64,000 nucleotides of DNA. Origin: Thiotrichaceae bacterium. Its GTDB lineage: Bacteria; Pseudomonadota; Gammaproteobacteria; SZUA-140. How positions within the stretch are numbered: position 1 is the stretch's first letter; each line of letters starts with the position of its first letter. Of the stretch, positions 1 through 8,204 are shown piece after piece. Below the pieces are notes generated by a model. It was not told the origin of the DNA. It saw only the letters and a list, made by a program, of their open reading frames with translations, and made no database searches. A program made the translations under genes and the position numbers. The DNA lies in assembly GCA_002401765.2 (NCBI GenBank), contig NVTY02000032.1, forward strand, positions 33,347-97,346, given 5' to 3'.

Positions 1-177
1 CACTAAGTTTCGGCCAGATCGGGAAAAGAGCTTTTTACCCACTGACTTTTCTAGCAGGCTTAGTTGGCCGCTGATCGTCTGTGGTGTCAGGTGTAGTTGT
101 TCGCTGGCACGTGCAATGCTGCCTTCTTTTGCCACTACCCAGAAGTAGTGAAGATGTTTGTAATTAATGCTATTCAT
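1..177 (-). CDS. nhaR: NhaR, LysR-family regulator (N-terminal part only)
   Basis: The minus strand encodes 59 residues from an ATG at 177 and runs off the window edge. The start MNSINYKHLHYFWVVAKEGS followed by a helix-turn-helix (SEQLHLTPQTISGQLSLLE) is the characteristic N-terminus of NhaR, the LysR-type activator that responds to Na+ and turns on Na+/H+ antiporter genes. Only the DNA-binding half is visible; the effector domain lies outside. It is divergent from the membrane protein and mrp antiporter operon that follow, so control of mrp by NhaR is a reasonable inference. The identity is firm for the LysR family and good for NhaR. Confidence 0.85.
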   Translation of the reverse strand, partial: MNSINYKHLHYFWVVAKEGSIARASEQLHLTPQTISGQLSLLEKSVGKKLFSRSGRNLV

Positions 178-197
178 TTTACGGCACCTCGGATCGA

Positions 198-228
198 ATT
201 AATCGACGATTGGCGTGATATTAATCGA
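198..228. promoter_or_regulatory. Two direct repeats ATTAATCGA, possible NhaR operator
   Basis: ATTAATCGA occurs at 198-206 and again at 220-228, a 22-bp step or about two helical turns, between the divergent nhaR start (177) and the membrane-protein gene (455). LysR regulators bind spaced half-sites in such intergenic regions. Binding is inferred from position and spacing only. I see nothing else of note in 178-454. Confidence 0.35.
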
Positions 229-454
229 TTTTTTCAAAATCAAAAACCATTTATAATACCTTTTTGAAATTATTGCCAGTAAAAACTGATTCTATCCGCA
301 GTTATTTTATGCGGTTATCGGTTATGACGCAATTTATTGTCGAGTTGCTGGCCTTATGGGTGTGATATTCGTACTATCCGGGCATCATCTGGCTGGGCTT
401 GAATAGTTGAGCTTTATCATTGATTTCCTACTTTAAATTGAGTGAAATATAATT

Positions 455-877
455 ATGACCGGCGCGATCATATTTGCATCTGCTACTTGCTTTTTGCAGT
501 TCGCAGCATTTTACTTTGCTCACATTCGTTCATTTCATGTGAGCGTGATGGTCTCGTTATTGATCATCGATATTTGCTTTCCTGTTTATCTATTTATGAC
601 GCGAGATTGGTATAATCAGTTAATTGTTCAAGGGGATATTCTTACCTTTGGGGTTTGGATCCACTTTATGTTAGTGATCACACTGTTTGTGTTGTATATC
701 GTACAGGTCCAGGTCACCAGAACGATAGTCGCCAGAAAAGAGGGCGCTGAACGCATCATCGAACTTAAAGCAGAACATCGAGCACAAGGGCTGGGTATTT
801 TGGTGACACGGCCGATGATGATCTTTACGGGTGCTTTGCTAGCACCAGAAGTGGTCACGGCAGTCGTGGGGAGTTAG
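455..877 (+). CDS. Uncharacterised membrane protein, 140 aa
   Basis: I do not recognise a family. The protein has four hydrophobic stretches (about residues 3-23, 30-49, 65-88 and 114-138) with a charged segment between the third and fourth (VARKEGAERIIELKAEHRAQ), so it is probably a small inner-membrane protein. It starts at an ATG with only a weak upstream purine tract. It lies between nhaR and the mrp operon, separated from mrpA by 401 bp, so it may have its own transcript under the same Na+ regulator. No catalytic motif is visible. Confidence 0.6.
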   Translation: MTGAIIFASATCFLQFAAFYFAHIRSFHVSVMVSLLIIDICFPVYLFMTRDWYNQLIVQGDILTFGVWIHFMLVITLFVLYIVQVQVTRTIVARKEGAERIIELKAEHRAQGLGILVTRPMMIFTGALLAPEVVTAVVGS

Positions 878-1278
878 CCTTCGTGGCTTAATTCGTTTGC
901 ACAATCGGGATATATTTTCCAAATCTACTTGAAAAAAAGAATCATTTGCGGCCAGGGCAATCGCATATAAATCTGTGATTTTCTTAATATTGCGGTTGGG
1001 AAACAGGAAGCCTTGTATATGCGGCCATGTGTGGGATAATATTTCCCGTGTCTGATTCAAGGGGTCTTGCTCCTGACCTCTGAAAACTAGGAAATTCTCT
1101 GCTTTTGGGGGTTTGCAAGAAGCCCTAAGCCCTTACATTTATCACCGTAAATGCGTATATTACGCAAAAATGCGCTGTCCTCGGGAATTGTTTGCTTGAG
1201 CGTTGTCTCATCATAGCGAAGCATGGCCTGTTCAGTGCTTTTAAGCTGTTTAACAAAAAAACATAGACCGACTACCAG
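878..1278. other. Intergenic gap upstream of the mrp operon
   Basis: No gene can be supported in these 401 bases. The minus-strand open frame at 839-1060 has no family resemblance and overlaps the end of the preceding gene. The mrp promoter should lie here, but no strong -35/-10 pair or Shine-Dalgarno stands out before the mrpA ATG at 1279. Confidence 0.5.
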
Positions 1279-4104
1279 ATGACCCTTTTACTGATTGTTC
1301 TGATCCCTCTATTGGGTGCCTTGCTGGTGCCTGTGGCTGGTGCCCGTGGCCGCATGGGCGCAGCATGGATGGCGGGGGCATTGACGGCCATCGCACTGGG
1401 TCTACTGTTAAGTCTTGCACCGCAGGTGTTTGCTGGCGAGATTCTGGTGAGGAGTTGGGCCTGGATGGCCGATCTTGGCCTCTATTTCTCTTTTCGCCTT
1501 GATGGGCTGGGGCTGCTATTTGCGCTGCTGATTCTCGGCATTGGCCTGTTGGTGATTATCTACGCCACCTACTATCTGTCGCCAAAAGACTCCATGTCGA
1601 AGTTTTTTGCCTACATGATGCTCTTCATGGGGTCGATGCTGGGCGTGGTGTTATCCGAAAATATGATTCTGCTGCTAGTCTTCTGGGAGTTGACCAGTAT
1701 TACCTCATTTTTGTTGGTTAGTTTCTGGCGTCACCGTAGCGATGCCCGACAGGGCGCGCGGATGGCGTTGGCGTTGACCGGTGGCGGTGGTCTCTGCCTG
1801 TTGGCGGGTATTCTGCTGCTGGGTGAGATTGTGGGTAGTTATGAGCTGTCGGTGGTGCTGGCCTCGGCTGAGTTGATTCAGGGCCACGCTCTGTATACAC
1901 CCGCACTGATTTTGATCCTGCTGGGGGCGTTTACCAAATCGGCGCAGTTTCCCTTTCACTTCTGGTTGCCACATGCGATGGCGGCGCCGACTCCGGTCAG
2001 CGCTTATCTGCACTCGGCAACCATGGTCAAAGCGGGCGTCTTTCTGTTGGCACGTATGCACCCGGCGCTCTCCGGTGGTGATTTATGGTTCTATCTAGTG
2101 ACCACCGCAGGATTGGTCACGCTGGTATTTGCCGCCTATGTTGCGCTGTTTCGGCACGACCTTAAGGGGCTGCTGGCCTATTCGACCATCAGCCATCTGG
2201 GCTTGATCACCTTGTTATTCGGTTTTGGTACACCGCTGGCAGCGGTTGCAGGGGTGTTCCATATTATCAATCACGCCATTTTCAAGGCTTCGCTGTTTAT
2301 GGCGGCGGGAATTATTGACCATGAGGCCGGTACGCGGGATATGCGCCGCTTGAATGGACTGTTCAAATATATGCCCTACACCGCCGTGCTGGCGATGGTG
2401 GCAGCGGCGGCGATGGCCGGTGTGCCGTTGCTGAATGGTTTTCTCAGCAAAGAGATGTTCTTTGTTGAGGCCTTGGCATTGCAGCGTCTTGATGACTGGG
2501 CGTGGCTGATTCCTGCGCTGGCGACCCTGGCGGGTGTCTTTGCAGTGGCCTATTCGCTGCGTTTTATTCACGATGTCTTTTTCAATGGCGAGCCGAAAAA
2601 CCTGCCCAAAGTGCCCCATGAGCCACCCCGCTGGATGAAAATTCCGGTTGAGGTGTTGGTAACGCTCTGTCTATTGGTGGGGGTATTCCCTGCCTTTACC
2701 GTCGGCCCACTGCTAGCGACAGCGGCCAGTGGGGTGTTGCAGGCACCACTGCCGGAGTACAGTCTGGCCATCTGGCACGGTTTTAATGCGGCGATTGTAA
2801 TGAGCCTTATCGCCTTGGTGGGTGGCAGTTTGTTTTATCTATTGCGTCACCGTCTGTTTGCCTTGCACGCCCGCCTATTACCCCGTGAATTTGGTGCCAA
2901 GCAGGTTTTTGATGGCCTGATTCGTGGATTGCTGAATGTCTCCCGCTGGATGACTCATCTGTTGGAAAATGGCTCTCTGCAGCGCTATATGGCGCTATTA
3001 GTAGGGGCGGCGATAACAGTAGGTCTCTATGCGGCGATGCAACACGGCGCCGTTAACTTTTCGATGTCAGGTGCTTCGATTCCATTCAACGGGGTGGCGA
3101 TTGCGATCTTGATTGGTCTGGTATTGGCCGGATTGGGCACCGTGATTCTTCATCGCCACCGTCTGTCGGCACTGGTGATGCTTGGCGTGGTGGGCTTGTG
3201 TGTGTCGTTACTGTTTGTCTACTTCTCTGCACCGGATTTGGCGTTGACTCAGCTTTCGGTGGAGGTGGTGACCATTATTCTATTATTGCTGGCGCTGCAC
3301 TTTATGCCTCAGGAGGCGCAGGCCGACTCCGGCAGTGGCCGACGCTGGCGCGATGCGCTGCTGGCCGGCAGCGCGGGTGTAGGTGTTGCCGGTCTGACCT
3401 GGGCGGTTCTGACCTCACCGTTTGAGACGCTCTCTGGTTTCTATCTGGAGCAGAGTGTGCCCGGTGGCGGCGGTAGCAACGTGGTGAATGTCATTCTGGT
3501 TGATTTTCGTGGCTTCGATACCTTTGGCGAAATCACCGTGTTGGCGATTGCGGCAATTGGTATTCATGCGTTGTTGCAAAACCTGGTGATCAAGCCCAAT
3601 GAACCCGGGCGTTACGGCTGGGCAGCCGCTAAACCACCGTTGTTGCTGGCGGTGATTTCACGACCACTGTTGCCGCTGGCGCTGATGGTGGCGGTCTATC
3701 TGATGTTGCGTGGACACAATGAACCGGGTGGTGGCTTTATTGCCGGGTTGGTGGTGGGCATCGCACTGGTGATGCAATATCTGGCCAGCGGTGTCGAGTG
3801 GACGCAGGCGCGATTGCGGGTCGACTATTTCAAGGTGATTGCTGTGGGGCTGATTTTGTCGCTGCTGACCGGCGTAGCCAGCTGGATATGGGGTTATCCA
3901 TTCATGACCACCACCTTTACCTACCTCCACTGGCCAGTGGTGGGTAAATTCGAAGTGGCGAGCGCGATGGTCTTTGATCTGGGCGTATTCCTGACGGTGG
4001 TGGGCATTACCATGGTGATTCTAGCGGAGCTGGGTAAGCTAAGCGGGCCGTTAGCGCCACTGCCAGTACCACCACCCGTACCGAGTAAAGAGGATAACCG
4101 CTGA
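1279..4104 (+). CDS. mrpA: Na+/H+ antiporter subunit A fused to subunit B (MrpAB)
   Basis: This 941-residue membrane protein is the large subunit of the multisubunit Mrp (Mnh/Sha) cation/proton antiporter. Residues from about 60 to 430 are the NuoL/complex-I-like proton-channel domain (for example LVFWELTSITSFLLVSFW and KSAQFPFHFWLPHAMAAPTP). The C-terminal part, from about residue 790, carries the MrpB domain, marked by RGHNEPGGGFIAGLVVG, so A and B are fused; a stand-alone MrpA is nearer 780-800 residues. The stop overlaps the start of mrpC by one base (TGATG). The complex couples proton influx to Na+ extrusion at the inner membrane. Confidence 0.95.
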   Translation: MTLLLIVLIPLLGALLVPVAGARGRMGAAWMAGALTAIALGLLLSLAPQVFAGEILVRSWAWMADLGLYFSFRLDGLGLLFALLILGIGLLVIIYATYYLSPKDSMSKFFAYMMLFMGSMLGVVLSENMILLLVFWELTSITSFLLVSFWRHRSDARQGARMALALTGGGGLCLLAGILLLGEIVGSYELSVVLASAELIQGHALYTPALILILLGAFTKSAQFPFHFWLPHAMAAPTPVSAYLHSATMVKAGVFLLARMHPALSGGDLWFYLVTTAGLVTLVFAAYVALFRHDLKGLLAYSTISHLGLITLLFGFGTPLAAVAGVFHIINHAIFKASLFMAAGIIDHEAGTRDMRRLNGLFKYMPYTAVLAMVAAAAMAGVPLLNGFLSKEMFFVEALALQRLDDWAWLIPALATLAGVFAVAYSLRFIHDVFFNGEPKNLPKVPHEPPRWMKIPVEVLVTLCLLVGVFPAFTVGPLLATAASGVLQAPLPEYSLAIWHGFNAAIVMSLIALVGGSLFYLLRHRLFALHARLLPREFGAKQVFDGLIRGLLNVSRWMTHLLENGSLQRYMALLVGAAITVGLYAAMQHGAVNFSMSGASIPFNGVAIAILIGLVLAGLGTVILHRHRLSALVMLGVVGLCVSLLFVYFSAPDLALTQLSVEVVTIILLLLALHFMPQEAQADSGSGRRWRDALLAGSAGVGVAGLTWAVLTSPFETLSGFYLEQSVPGGGGSNVVNVILVDFRGFDTFGEITVLAIAAIGIHALLQNLVIKPNEPGRYGWAAAKPPLLLAVISRPLLPLALMVAVYLMLRGHNEPGGGFIAGLVVGIALVMQYLASGVEWTQARLRVDYFKVIAVGLILSLLTGVASWIWGYPFMTTTFTYLHWPVVGKFEVASAMVFDLGVFLTVVGITMVILAELGKLSGPLAPLPVPPPVPSKEDNR

Positions 4105-4433
4105 TGGAAATTTTGATTTCAACCGCCATCGGTTTTCTGGTCGCTTGTGGTATTTACCTCATGTTGCGTGCGCGCACCATGGATGTGGTGATCGGTCTGA
4201 CCTTGTTGTCCTATGCAGTGAATCTGTTTCTATTCGCCTCGGGACGATTGACCAGCAATGCAGCCGCGTTGATCTCGCCTGATGCGGCGGCCTATGCCGA
4301 CCCGTTACCCCAAGCACTGGTATTGACTGCAATTGTGATTGGTTTCGGTATGACCGCCTTTCTGGTGGTGCTGGCGATTCGCGCCTTCGGTGACCTTGGT
4401 AATGATCATGTGGACGGGGAGGCAGGCAAATGA
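4104..4433 (+). CDS. mrpC: Na+/H+ antiporter subunit MrpC
   Basis: This 109-residue, three-helix membrane subunit resembles NuoK. It contains the MrpC pattern GIYLMLRARTMDVVIGLTLL and later LPQALVLTAIVIGFGMTAF. It overlaps mrpAB by one base upstream and mrpD by four bases (ATGA) downstream, which points to translational coupling inside one operon. Length is normal for the family. Confidence 0.95.
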   Translation: MEILISTAIGFLVACGIYLMLRARTMDVVIGLTLLSYAVNLFLFASGRLTSNAAALISPDAAAYADPLPQALVLTAIVIGFGMTAFLVVLAIRAFGDLGNDHVDGEAGK

Positions 4434-5968
4434 TGGGTCACTGGTTGATTGTGCCGATATTGCTGCCGATGGTCGCGGCGATTCTGATGTTGCTGACCAC
4501 TCGCATGGGGCGGACGGTGGAACGGAGTATCAGTCTGCTGGCGATGCTGGGGCTGGTAGCGGTTTCTGCTGTTTTGCTGAATGCCAGCCTGTCGGGTGAT
4601 TATCAAGTCTATGCACTGGGGAACTGGGTGGCACCGTTTGGTATTGTGCTGGTGCTGGACCGGCTGAGTGCGTTGATGGTGCTGCTCACCTCGGTACTGG
4701 CGCTGTTCAGCTTGTTGTATGCCTGCAATGGGCAGGACCGGGAGGGGCGCCATTTTCATGTGCTGTTCCACATGCAGTTGATGGGACTGAATGGCGCGTT
4801 TCTTACCGGGGACCTGTTTAATCTGTTTGTCTTTTTCGAAATTCTGCTGATCGCCTCATACGGTCTGTTGTTACATGGTGGTGGGCCGCTGCGCAGCCGT
4901 GCCGGGTTGCATTACGTTATTCTTAACCTTGCCGGTTCAGCGCTGTTTTTGATTGGCGTTGGTACCATTTACGGTATGCTTGGCACCCTGAATATGGCGG
5001 ATCTAGCGGTCAAGGTGGCTCAGGCTGGCCCTGAGCAGTTACGCTTGATACATATTTCGGCGCTGTTGCTGATGGTGGTGTTCGGGCTGAAGGCGGCGCT
5101 GTTGCCGCTCTACTTCTGGCTGCCGGGTGCTTACAGTGCCGCATCGGCACCGGTGGCGGCGCTGTTTGCGATTATGACCAAGATGGGTGTCTACTCAATT
5201 ATTCGTATCTTCATGCTGGTGTTTGGCATTGAGGCTGGCGTGCTGAGTAACCTGGCACAACCCTGGCTGTTGCCGCTGGGGCTGGTGACATTGACGTTAG
5301 GTATTTTCGGGGTGCTGGCCTCCCGTTGTCTGCGCAAGCAGGTAGCCTATCTGGTGGTGGTCTCGGTTGGCACCTTGATTGCTGGTGTGGGGCTGCTGAC
5401 GGTGGAGTCGATGGCGGCATCACTCTACTATTTAATGCACTCTACCCTGATCACTGGCGGACTGTTTCTGCTGGCGGATCTTATCGCCCGTCAACGGGGT
5501 AACGTGGGCAGTGAACTGCGTGTCGGCCCTACCGTGACCCAACCACTGCTGCTGTCGACGATGTTTTTCATCGCCGCGATGGCGGTGGTGGGCCTGCCAC
5601 CGTTGAGTGGTTTTATCGGCAAGTTGCTCCTGTTACAGGCGGCAGTACAGCAGCCGAGCATGGTGTGGTTCTGGTCGGTTATATTGATTGCCAGTTTCTT
5701 TGCGCTGATCGCCCTGAGCCGAACCGGCAGTGCGCTGTTTTTAAAGACTGATGATACGGCGACAACCGGGGTACGTACGGGGCGGGTATCACTGCTGGCG
5801 GTAACGGCGCTGCTACTGAGTAGTCCGCTGTTGGCTGTTTATGGGGATGTGGTCAGTGACTTTACCACCGCAACCGCAGAGCAGCTGATGCAGCCGATGC
5901 AATATATCGAAGGTGTTCTAGGGCCGCAACCGAGCTCAATGGTGAACAGTATGGGAGGTGAGCAATGA
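4430..5968 (+). CDS. mrpD: Na+/H+ antiporter subunit MrpD
   Basis: The 512-residue product is the second NuoM/NuoN-like proton-channel subunit of the Mrp antiporter. Family features include DLFNLFVFFEILLIASYGLL and the lysine-bearing helix GLKAALLPLYFWLPGAYSAA. About 14 membrane helices are expected. Two consecutive ATG codons at 4430 and 4433 could both serve as start; the first overlaps the mrpC stop. The gene is coupled to mrpE by a four-base overlap. Confidence 0.95.
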   Translation: MMGHWLIVPILLPMVAAILMLLTTRMGRTVERSISLLAMLGLVAVSAVLLNASLSGDYQVYALGNWVAPFGIVLVLDRLSALMVLLTSVLALFSLLYACNGQDREGRHFHVLFHMQLMGLNGAFLTGDLFNLFVFFEILLIASYGLLLHGGGPLRSRAGLHYVILNLAGSALFLIGVGTIYGMLGTLNMADLAVKVAQAGPEQLRLIHISALLLMVVFGLKAALLPLYFWLPGAYSAASAPVAALFAIMTKMGVYSIIRIFMLVFGIEAGVLSNLAQPWLLPLGLVTLTLGIFGVLASRCLRKQVAYLVVVSVGTLIAGVGLLTVESMAASLYYLMHSTLITGGLFLLADLIARQRGNVGSELRVGPTVTQPLLLSTMFFIAAMAVVGLPPLSGFIGKLLLLQAAVQQPSMVWFWSVILIASFFALIALSRTGSALFLKTDDTATTGVRTGRVSLLAVTALLLSSPLLAVYGDVVSDFTTATAEQLMQPMQYIEGVLGPQPSSMVNSMGGEQ

Positions 5969-6462
5969 GTATTATCAAACGGCTGCTGCCCCACCCGATC
6001 TTTAGCCTGGTGTTACTGCTGGTGTGGCTGTTGCTAAATAACACCCTCTCCGCAGGACATATTCTGCTGGCTTCAATTCTTGCGCTGGTATTGCCCTGGG
6101 CGACCGCCGGTTTCTGGGCCGACCGGCTCCACCTGCATAAACCGGGACTGGCGCTACGCTTTCTGCTGCTGGTGTTGTGGGATATTACCGTGGCCAATAT
6201 TCATGTGGCAAAGCTGATCTTGGGTCCGCGCCGCAAACTACGTCCGGCTTTTGTTGACTACCCGCTGGCGTTGGACAACGATTTTGCCATCACGGTACTG
6301 GCCGCCACTATCTCCCTGACACCGGGCACGGTCTCCATTGATGTGAGCAGTGATCACCGTACACTGCTGGTGCATGGCCTGGATGTGGATGATGAGGAGG
6401 CGCTGATTGCCGAGATCAAGTCGCGCTACGAAGCGCCCATCAAGGAGATTTTTGGATGTTAG
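5965..6462 (+). CDS. mrpE: Na+/H+ antiporter subunit MrpE
   Basis: This 165-residue membrane subunit has N-terminal helices and a soluble C-terminal half. The pattern ITVLAATISLTPGTVSIDVS followed by LLVHGLDVDD is typical of MrpE. It overlaps mrpD by four bases and mrpF by seven. It is a structural subunit of the antiporter with no separate enzymatic role known. Confidence 0.95.
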   Translation: MSIIKRLLPHPIFSLVLLLVWLLLNNTLSAGHILLASILALVLPWATAGFWADRLHLHKPGLALRFLLLVLWDITVANIHVAKLILGPRRKLRPAFVDYPLALDNDFAITVLAATISLTPGTVSIDVSSDHRTLLVHGLDVDDEEALIAEIKSRYEAPIKEIFGC

Positions 6463-6725
6463 CCAACGCTATTTTGATTGCCCTGTCGATGATCATTCTG
6501 GCGCTGGTTTTGAACATCTGGCGAGTCGTGATCGGCCCTGATATTACCGACCGTATTCTGGCGCTGGATACCTTGTACATTAACGCCATTGCGCTGCTGG
6601 TGCTGTTGGGTATTCACATGGCCAGTTCCGTTTATTTTGAAGCGGCACTGCTGATTGCGATGATCGGCTTCATCGGCACCACTGCATTGTGCAAATATCT
6701 GTTGCGCGGCGATATTATCGAATAG
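6456..6725 (+). CDS. mrpF: Na+/H+ antiporter subunit MrpF
   Basis: The 89-residue protein has three hydrophobic helices and the MrpF signature VVIGPDITDRILALDTLYIN. The start lies inside the end of mrpE, consistent with coupled translation. Length and sequence are ordinary for the family. Confidence 0.95.
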   Translation: MLANAILIALSMIILALVLNIWRVVIGPDITDRILALDTLYINAIALLVLLGIHMASSVYFEAALLIAMIGFIGTTALCKYLLRGDIIE

Positions 6726-6737
6726 GCGGAGAGTAAC

Positions 6738-7061
6738 GTGCTAGATATTATTATTTCGATTTTCCTGATTTTGGGTGCCGGCTTTGCGCTAGTGGGTTCT
6801 ATTGGTCTATTACGGTTGCCCGACTTTTACACCCGACTGCACGGCCCCACCAAGGCAACCACCCTGGGGTTGGGTGGCTTGCTAATCGCCTCAATGATCT
6901 ACTTCAGCAGTCGAGGTGATGTGAGCCTGCATGAACTGCTGGTGACTCTATTTCTATTCATGACCGCCCCGGTCAGCGCTCATCTTTTGGCCAAGGCCGC
7001 GCTGCATCTGAGAGTGCGCTCTGAAATTGACCTGCCCAGGGATGAGCAGAGCAAACCATAA
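6738..7061 (+). CDS. mrpG: Na+/H+ antiporter subunit MrpG
   Basis: The gene starts at a GTG (6738) with GGCGGAG upstream and encodes 107 residues. The MrpG/PhaG pattern is clear: GSIGLLRLPDFYTRLHGPTK followed by TLGLGGLL. It is the last gene of the seven-function, six-cistron mrp operon. Twelve bases separate it from mrpF. Confidence 0.95.
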   Translation: MLDIIISIFLILGAGFALVGSIGLLRLPDFYTRLHGPTKATTLGLGGLLIASMIYFSSRGDVSLHELLVTLFLFMTAPVSAHLLAKAALHLRVRSEIDLPRDEQSKP

Positions 7062-7193
7062 CTGTGCTGTGGAACTGGGTTTCGTCAATCAGCCAGAACG
7101 CCTATTAATGGCAAAACGGGTGTCTTGGTCGGCTCTTTCATTGCGGGTATTACGGGTTATATGTGGGTTAGCTTGCACTACAACACCAGCTGA
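7062..7193 (+). pseudogene. nhaA: NhaA C-terminal relic with a frameshift
   Basis: Right after the mrpG stop, one frame reads VELGFVNQPERLLMAK and the next frame continues KTGVLVGSFIAGITGYMWVS to a stop at 7191-7193. Together they resemble the last 45 or so residues of the Na+/H+ antiporter NhaA (compare the E. coli ending with DPELINWAKLGILVGS). The two halves are in different frames and the rest of nhaA is gone, so this is a dead fragment. With nhaR at the other side of mrp, it suggests that an nhaR-nhaA locus was rebuilt around the mrp operon. Confidence 0.7.
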
Positions 7194-7210
7194 AAAAGCC
7201 TAAAAAGTGG

Positions 7211-7249
7211 CATAAACAGTCCTTTAAGGACTGTTTATGTCGTTTTTTC
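7211..7249 (+). terminator. Rho-independent terminator after mrp/nhaA relic
   Basis: The arms CATAAACAGTCC (7211-7222) and GGACTGTTTATG (7228-7239) are perfectly complementary around a five-base loop and are followed by TTTTTT at 7243. It probably ends the mrp transcript, and was perhaps inherited from nhaA. Confidence 0.85.
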
Positions 7250-7372
7250 TCTGCTTTGTTAATCAATCTTCGAATTAGGCCGAATAAATGGCTATAAGGG
7301 GATGCCCCTGCAGGTTTTGTGGGCCGTTTATCTAATTATTGCGATTCCCCATGACTGGTTACGGAGTGGGCA

Positions 7373-8077
7373 ATGATGCAGACAGTGCTGGTGATTAATT
7401 CGAAAGGTGGTAGTGGCAAAACGACCATCGCATCGAACCTAGCAAGCCTCTTTGCGGCGTCACATTTAAAGACTGTATTGATGGATTATGATCCTCAGGG
7501 CTCTAGCCTCTATTGGAACAGTATCCGCCAGCAAGGCAATTGTCCTGCGATACATTTAGTCGATGCGAGTCATTTAAAGGTGGGTTTAACCAGAACCTTT
7601 CAGCTGCGTATTCCCGATGATATTGAACGGGTTGTGATCGATGCTCCTGCGGGAATGTGTCGTAAGATGTTGGCTGAAATGGTTTCGAAGGCCGATGTGA
7701 TTGTGGTGCCGGTATTGCCATCTCCCATTGATATTCATGCCTCATCTGAATTTATTTATGAATTGAAGTTGATTATTAATACATGTCGTTATTGTGATAC
7801 GGCATTGGGAATTATTGCGAATCGAGCGCGTAGCGATAACGGCCTGTATGAACCTTTAAAATGCTTTTTAGAGGAACTTGATATCCCTTTTATTACCACA
7901 TTAAGCGATACTGACAATTACATTAGTGCGGTTGAGAAAGGGATGGGGATTCATGAATTGAAACCGCAAACAGTTAAACTCGAATTATCGCAATGGCTAC
8001 CACTTGTTAAGTGGTTGGCTGATACGAGAAGCGTAACAACGACGCTACTGTCAACAGGGGCAGTAAATCACAATTAA
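7373..8077 (+). CDS. ParA/MinD-family ATPase
   Basis: The 234-residue protein has the deviant Walker A motif KGGSGKTT near the N-terminus (residues about 11-18), the switch I-like DYDPQGSS and the Walker B-like VVIDAPAG. ParA-type ATPases position plasmids, chromosomes or protein complexes on the nucleoid or membrane. No parB-like or cargo gene is adjacent, so the cargo is unknown. Two in-frame ATG codons (7373 and 7376) are possible starts. It is separated from mrp by a terminator and stands alone upstream of the DUF1631 gene. Confidence 0.85.
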   Translation: MMQTVLVINSKGGSGKTTIASNLASLFAASHLKTVLMDYDPQGSSLYWNSIRQQGNCPAIHLVDASHLKVGLTRTFQLRIPDDIERVVIDAPAGMCRKMLAEMVSKADVIVVPVLPSPIDIHASSEFIYELKLIINTCRYCDTALGIIANRARSDNGLYEPLKCFLEELDIPFITTLSDTDNYISAVEKGMGIHELKPQTVKLELSQWLPLVKWLADTRSVTTTLLSTGAVNHN

Positions 8078-8204
8078 TTACAATTGGTTAGTATATGATT
8101 GGGCACCCTCTTCTAATAATTTACTTATAGTAAAGTTACGATTTAAATTACCGATATGATTCAATATATTAACGACTAAAAAGAACCTGAGGCCGAGCCT
8201 GTTC

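Noticed and set aside
839..1060. 73-codon minus-strand ORF upstream of mrp
   Set aside because: It overlaps the end of the preceding gene and shows no conserved motif.
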